Below are positions 6,299 through 9,815 of a stretch of DNA of 9,815 nt, piece by piece (position 1 is the first letter of the stretch; each line of letters begins with the position of its first letter). The DNA comes from Nitrososphaeraceae archaeon (GTDB lineage: Archaea; Thermoproteota; Nitrososphaeria; Nitrososphaerales; Nitrososphaeraceae), in contig JAREAJ010000026.1 in assembly GCA_029240395.1 (NCBI GenBank), forward strand, positions 1-9,815. Reading direction: 5' to 3'. The notes beneath the pieces are model-generated. The model saw only the letters and a program-made list of their open reading frames with translations. It was not told where the DNA came from and made no database searches. A program made the translations under genes and the position numbers.

Positions 6299-6871
6299 AT
6301 GCGATCTGATGTGAATAGTGATGCTCGTACCTCTACGGTTACCAGGTCGTTCAGATTTGAAAATCAGCTATCACAAATTCTAGACGAAGAGGCAGAAAGG
6401 ATGGGGATTTCGGTTAATGCGTTAGTTGGAGTAATACTACGAAGATATTGCGAGTTTACACGTTATTTGTCCAAAATAGATATGATCGTCATTAACCGCG
6501 AATTTCTCACCTACCTCCTGGACACATATGATGACGACTCCGTGTACTCAATGGGGACAAAACTAGGTCAAATTATCCCCTCTGATACAATTATGTTTTG
6601 GAAGAAGGAACTAAACGAGCATTCTGTTCTTGAATATATAGAGAAGATTATTTGCAGGTATGGTCATCTGGGTACTTTCGATGAGATATTTCAGCCTGAC
6701 GGTAGAGTAATTGTAATAAGACATCGTTTGGGTAGAAAAGGCTCAATTTTTTTTCAAGCTTTCTTTCATTCTGCTCTCAAGACAATATTGAATATAGATG
6801 CGAGATTTGAAATCACCGATTCATCTCTTAAATTCGATATCAAAGACGGCTCTTCTCGTTATTCAGCATAG
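6299..6871 (+). CDS. ribbon-helix-helix putative DNA-binding protein
   Basis: 190 residues from ATG 6299. The N-terminus looks like an RHH DNA-binding fold: strand TVTRSFRFEN, helix LSQILDEEAERMG, turn ISVNA, helix LVGVILRRYCEF. RHH proteins bind DNA as dimers through the strand pair. The rest (about 55-185) is a mixed alpha/beta domain with MIVINREFLTYLL, a FWKKELNEHS segment, RVIVIRHRLGRKGS and FFQAFFHSALKTIL; I recall similar RHH-plus-domain proteins in ammonia-oxidising archaea but cannot name the domain. TTG 6281 would add six residues; I prefer ATG 6299 because TTACATAA (6267-6274) is at leaderless distance. A 13-codon ORF (MNTNYISQFGNRV, 6256-6297) ends one base before this ATG. Divergence from the canonical TFB suggests possible local control; the target is unknown. 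Confidence 0.72.
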   Translation: MRSDVNSDARTSTVTRSFRFENQLSQILDEEAERMGISVNALVGVILRRYCEFTRYLSKIDMIVINREFLTYLLDTYDDDSVYSMGTKLGQIIPSDTIMFWKKELNEHSVLEYIEKIICRYGHLGTFDEIFQPDGRVIVIRHRLGRKGSIFFQAFFHSALKTILNIDARFEITDSSLKFDIKDGSSRYSA

Positions 6872-6946
6872 TAGAAGTTAAAAAAGTGTTGGAGTATCAA
6901 AAGGTTCATAAATTGAACTGGGTACCCAAGTCTTGTAATCAAAGGA

Positions 6947-7549
6947 ATGTTTGCAATCATACATATGTCAGACGTAGTCAGAATTCCTCCTAGCAAGCTA
7001 ACAAATTCTCTAAAGGACACTGCAATTGGGATCCTCAAGGAGAAATATGAGAGCATGATTAGTCCTGAAATAGGATACATAGTAACGATAATAGACGCTT
7101 ACGCTAACTCCACAGGGAAGCTCATCGCCGGTGACGGCGCGACCTATCACAAGGTTGGTTTCAAGGCTTTAACATACTTTCCAGTATTACAGGAAATAGT
7201 TGAAGGCGAAATAGTAGAGATTACGGATTTCGGTGCATTTGTCCGAATCGGACCAACTGATGCATTATTACACCTTTCACAAATTACCGATGATTACCTT
7301 AGGAGTGATGTCAAACAGGGAGTAATCATAGCTAATCAGAGTGCCAGATCTTTGAAAATTGGATCTCGAATCCGTTCGAGAGTAACCGCAGTAAGCCTAG
7401 GTAAGGGAGCAGCAATGGGCAAAATCGGCATAACTTGCAGACAACCATTTCTCGGAGCATTAGAGTGGATTGAACAGGAAATAAAGAAGGCTAAACAACC
7501 ACAGCCCCCTTTGCCAACAAAGGAGAAGAAGGGGAGTGTGAACAAGTAG
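6947..7549 (+). CDS. rpo7: DNA-directed RNA polymerase subunit Rpo7 (E')
   Basis: Forms the polymerase stalk with Rpo4 and acts in open-complex formation and RNA binding. The N-terminal RNP-like domain is at 1-80, with the hallmark SDVVRIPPS and GDGATYH (62-68). An S1/OB RNA-binding domain spans about 82-165 (GEIVEITDFGAFVRIGPTDALLHLSQI), with TCRQPFLG after it. The Lys/Pro-rich tail (181-200) is typical of archaeal homologs. Start ATG 6947 gives MFAIIHMSDVVRIPP, which matches the family N-terminus and is better than ATG 6965. A weak TATA-like TTCATAAATT (6905-6914) would give a ~10-nt leader. The next gene begins directly at the stop codon. Confidence 0.97.
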   Translation: MFAIIHMSDVVRIPPSKLTNSLKDTAIGILKEKYESMISPEIGYIVTIIDAYANSTGKLIAGDGATYHKVGFKALTYFPVLQEIVEGEIVEITDFGAFVRIGPTDALLHLSQITDDYLRSDVKQGVIIANQSARSLKIGSRIRSRVTAVSLGKGAAMGKIGITCRQPFLGALEWIEQEIKKAKQPQPPLPTKEKKGSVNK

Positions 7550-7738
7550 GTGCCTAGAGAGTTGGCATGCAAGAAGTGTAGGGCGGTAACCGTAGGCAAG
7601 GTCTGTCCAATTTGCAAATCCACCGAACTAACTCCAGATTGGTACGGAATTATTCTGATATTTGATGCCAATAAATCGAAAGTGGCATCATTATTGGAGA
7701 TCCATGCCTCACACAAGTATGCATTAAAGGTATCCTAA
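7550..7738 (+). CDS. spt4: transcription elongation factor Spt4 (RpoE'')
   Basis: A 62-residue zinc protein that pairs with Spt5 to keep RNA polymerase processive. A four-cysteine zinc site is formed by CKKC (7-10) and CPIC (19-22); the rest is a small alpha/beta core (WYGIILIFDANKS) ending in HKYALKVS, as in other archaeal Spt4. The GTG start follows the rpo7 stop with no gap, so the two are translated from one mRNA; GGGGAG at 7531-7536 is the nearest ribosome-binding-like sequence, somewhat far at 13 nt. Length and motifs are normal for the family. Confidence 0.95.
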   Translation: MPRELACKKCRAVTVGKVCPICKSTELTPDWYGIILIFDANKSKVASLLEIHASHKYALKVS

Positions 7739-7745
7739 AGGTATC
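7725..7745 (+). repeat. tandem 10-bp repeat at the spt4/nadC junction
   Basis: TAAAGGTATC occurs twice (7725-7734 and 7736-7745) with one base between. The first copy is within the spt4 3' end. The second contains the spt4 stop TAA and puts AGGT six bases before the nadC ATG, where it can act as a ribosome binding site. A small duplication could have created the site. Confidence 0.55.
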
Positions 7746-7748
7746 AAG

Positions 7749-8621
7749 ATGGGCGCTTTTTCCAGCTATCTTGATGTTCGTAAATTGATATTGCATTTTC
7801 TACAAGAAGATATAGGCACGGGGGATATCACGAGCAATAATGTCGTCCCGAACCATACGGTAGTTCACGCCACAGTTGCGTGCACCAGTCCTAGTAGTTC
7901 CATAACTTGTGGTCTTGAGGAAGCAAAGACCGTTTTTGACATATGCGGTTGCAACGCCCAACCGGCTTTGCGTGATGGTTCAGCAGTAAGGAAAGGTGAT
8001 ATCGTAATGAATATTATAGGGGAAGCAAGATCAGTGCTAAAAGCAGAAAGGACCGCTCTAAATCTAATTATGAGAATGAGTGGAATAGCCACAATTACAA
8101 GAGAATTTGTTAATTTAACTCACAAATATTATCCTGAGGTAAAAATAGCAGGAACTAGAAAAACAGCCCCAGGGCTGCGATACTTTGACAAGAAAGCAAT
8201 ATCAATAGGAGGGGGTTATAGCCATAGAATGCGGCTAGATGATATGGTTTTGATAAAAGATAATCACCTGGCAGCCGCGGAATCAATAGAACGAACCATA
8301 CAGACAGCAAGGGACAACGTAGGGTCAGCCATCAGGATAGAATGCGAGGTGAAGAGCATCGAGGAGGCAGTACGTGCTGCCAACGCTGGAGTTGATGTAG
8401 TTATGTTGGATAATTTTAGTCCTTCTGAAGCGGAAAGAGGGGTAAGAGCGATAAGAGAGCTCCACTCATGTGATGAGGTGGAAATAGAGTTATCTGGAGG
8501 CATAAACCTTGGTAACGTTATAGATTATGCAAAGGCGAAACCTAACATCATATCAGTCGGTTACCTAACTCATTCTTCGAGGGCTATCGACTACAGTCTA
8601 TCCATTTTGATGAAAAACTGA
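7749..8621 (+). CDS. nadC: nicotinate-nucleotide pyrophosphorylase (quinolinate phosphoribosyltransferase)
   Basis: Decarboxylating transfer of phosphoribose from PRPP to quinolinate, giving nicotinate mononucleotide in de novo NAD synthesis. The 290-aa length is typical. Motifs: EDIGTGDIT (20-28) in the N-terminal domain; ERTALN (100-105); TRKTAPGLR (136-144); HRMRLDD (159-165); LIKDNH (168-173); ECEV (198-201); LDN (220-222) and ELSGGI (247-252) for substrate and phosphate binding in the alpha/beta barrel. ATG 7749 lies 10 bp after spt4 with AGGT in front, so nadC shares the rpo7-spt4 transcript. In many archaea rpoE1-rpoE2 is followed by ribosomal protein genes; a NAD gene here is less usual. 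nadA converges from the other side, so pathway mates adjoin but are not co-transcribed. Confidence 0.97.
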   Translation: MGAFSSYLDVRKLILHFLQEDIGTGDITSNNVVPNHTVVHATVACTSPSSSITCGLEEAKTVFDICGCNAQPALRDGSAVRKGDIVMNIIGEARSVLKAERTALNLIMRMSGIATITREFVNLTHKYYPEVKIAGTRKTAPGLRYFDKKAISIGGGYSHRMRLDDMVLIKDNHLAAAESIERTIQTARDNVGSAIRIECEVKSIEEAVRAANAGVDVVMLDNFSPSEAERGVRAIRELHSCDEVEIELSGGINLGNVIDYAKAKPNIISVGYLTHSSRAIDYSLSILMKN

Positions 8622-8676
8622 GGCTTGGATCCCGACCGAAGTATTGTCTTATATCCTCGGACCTAATTGGACAATC

Positions 8677-8693
8677 TTTCTACAAAATAGAAA
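8677..8693. terminator. possible hairpin between convergent nadC and nadA
   Basis: TTTCTA (8677-8682) and TAGAAA (8688-8693) form a 6-bp stem with loop CAAAA, about 55 bp after the nadC stop and 80 bp beyond the nadA stop. It is AT-rich and has no strong T-run, so its role as a terminator in either direction is weak. A second short stem TGGC/GCCA (8752-8755/8762-8765) lies just after the nadA stop. Confidence 0.2.
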
Positions 8694-8771
8694 TCATAAT
8701 CTGTACGATTGTGTAATGCCCTTTAGTTCTATCCAGTGCGAACGATATAGCTGGCGCTAAAGCCATCGAAT

Positions 8772-9722
8772 TTATGCCAACTCTATCATTCTTTGTATTG
8801 AAAGTCGTGCCTTGTCGGCAATCCTATCTGGAACTTTCACCTCGTAAACTCCATTGCAAATGGAGTTGTACACTTTCTCAAGCGTAATTTTTTTCATGTA
8901 TTTGCATACGGCGTCATCTTTTATAGGTATAAATTCTTTCTGCCTGTTTTCGTTTCGCATCCGGTGCAATATCCCAGTTTCAGTCGCAATCAAAAACTGT
9001 TTAGCGCTGGAGCTCCGTACATACTTCATCATGCCTTCGGTAGACAAAATATGGGCATTTTTTTGCACTTGACCTGAACCTATGTCATAAAGAGTCGAAG
9101 AGGTACAACTGCATTCTGGGTGGACAAGTAACTCTGCAGTTTTATTCGTCCTAAGCATCTGATTGATGTCTTGAGCTCTGATACCTGCGTGAACATGACA
9201 CTCACCCGGCCAAACGAACATATTTTTCCTCTTGGTAATATCTGCAACATAAGACCCTAGGAACATATCTGGCAAAAACAATATCTCCTTATCGGCGGGG
9301 ATGCTATTTACCACTCGAACAGCATTGGAAGACGTACAGCAATAATCAGACAAGGCCTTAACTTCAGCAGTAGTATTGACGTAGCTGACTACTATCGCAT
9401 TTGGGTGTTCGTGGATCCAGGAAACCAATTCGTCGGCATTGATACTGGATGCAAGGGAGCAGCCTGCCTCAAGATCTGGTATTAGTACTTGTTTTTCAGG
9501 GCAAATAATGGCAGCCGTTTCAGCCATAAAATGGACACCGCAAAAGACTATAGTATCAGCAGCAGTTCCGGCGGCCATTTGTGAAAGGGCCAATGAGTCG
9601 CCCACAAAGTCAGCGATATCTTGAACTTCAGGCAATTGATAGTTGTGGGCAAGTATTACAGCTTTTTTTGCTTGTTTTAATTGGGTAATTTTCTCTGCAA
9701 GGTCTGCCGCAACTTGTGCCAT
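8772..9722 (-). CDS. nadA: quinolinate synthase
   Basis: A 4Fe-4S enzyme that condenses iminoaspartate with dihydroxyacetone phosphate to quinolinate, the substrate of NadC. Counting from ATG 9722 (316 aa): AHNYQ (25-29); GDSLALS (41-47); FCGVHFMAETA (60-70); cluster ligands Cys88 (EAGCS), Cys204 (HPECSC) and Cys273 (DAVCKYMKKITLEK); HVHAG (176-180). The three internally repeated NadA domains are all present. TTG 9743 would add seven residues, but TTTAAA (9748-9753) sits 25 bp before ATG 9722, the leaderless position, so the ATG is preferred. No nadB or aspartate dehydrogenase gene is in view; the source of iminoaspartate must lie elsewhere. Confidence 0.97.
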   Translation of the reverse strand: MAQVAADLAEKITQLKQAKKAVILAHNYQLPEVQDIADFVGDSLALSQMAAGTAADTIVFCGVHFMAETAAIICPEKQVLIPDLEAGCSLASSINADELVSWIHEHPNAIVVSYVNTTAEVKALSDYCCTSSNAVRVVNSIPADKEILFLPDMFLGSYVADITKRKNMFVWPGECHVHAGIRAQDINQMLRTNKTAELLVHPECSCTSSTLYDIGSGQVQKNAHILSTEGMMKYVRSSSAKQFLIATETGILHRMRNENRQKEFIPIKDDAVCKYMKKITLEKVYNSICNGVYEVKVPDRIADKARLSIQRMIELA

Positions 9723-9747
9723 GGGAGATCTTGATAGCTGCAACCCA

Positions 9748-9753
9748 TTTAAA
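9748..9753 (-). promoter_or_regulatory. TATA box for nadA with adjacent palindromes
   Basis: TTTAAA spans -31 to -26 relative to ATG 9722, as expected for a leaderless archaeal promoter. Just upstream is the palindrome AGTATACT (9756-9763), overlapping where the BRE would lie, and further out GGCAA-GTA-TTGCC (9797-9809). Either could bind a regulator of NAD synthesis; neither matches an operator known to me. Confidence 0.55.
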
Positions 9754-9815
9754 GTAGTATACTTCCGGTTAAGTTTGCCTTAAAAATGCGCTTAGCGGCA
9801 AGTATTGCCACCCTA

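Noticed and set aside
7336..7716. 126-aa minus-strand ORF across rpo7 and spt4
   Set aside because: Antisense to two unmistakable genes; no family signal of its own.

Overview
The window is a chromosomal segment of an archaeon, most likely a soil-type ammonia-oxidising lineage of the Thaumarchaeota (Nitrososphaerota; Nitrososphaera/Nitrosocosmicus relatives). Two TFIIB-type factors, RNA polymerase subunit Rpo7, Spt4, a DUF359-type dephospho-CoA kinase and TTTAAA-type TATA boxes at leaderless spacing show it is archaeal. Multiple TFBs, moderately AT-rich DNA and an ergothioneine-type methyltransferase fit that group. The lineage is inferred from protein character, not from a search.

Layout. 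1-780 (+): 3' part of an EgtD-like histidine methyltransferase, cut by the window start. 978-1190 (-): small two-helix membrane protein. 1191-1631: a long non-coding stretch with a perfect 17-bp palindrome and three CCGGGG boxes, leading into 1638-2702 (+), a divergent TFB with an altered B-reader and a long Pro/Ser linker. 2821-3036 (+): a second small two-helix membrane protein behind a clear leaderless promoter. 3037-3476: no convincing gene. 6112-3477 (-): a canonical TFB, then an Mrp/NBP35 iron-sulfur carrier ATPase, then a dephospho-CoA kinase whose reading frame is broken at an A10 run. 6299-6871 (+): a ribbon-helix-helix protein, divergent from the canonical TFB. 6947-8621 (+): rpo7, spt4 and nadC (quinolinate phosphoribosyltransferase), tightly packed. 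9722-8772 (-): nadA (quinolinate synthase), converging on nadC.

Two themes stand out. One is transcription: two TFBs, Rpo7, Spt4 and a putative RHH regulator. The other is cofactor supply: NadA and NadC make nicotinate mononucleotide for NAD, DUF359 kinase completes CoA, and Mrp may deliver Fe-S clusters to enzymes such as the 4Fe-4S protein NadA. I see no CRISPR array, insertion sequence, tRNA, rRNA or phage-like gene. The best leads for something new are the regulatory DNA before the divergent TFB, that TFB itself, the mirrored divergent promoter at 6152-6211, and the frame break in the CoA kinase.
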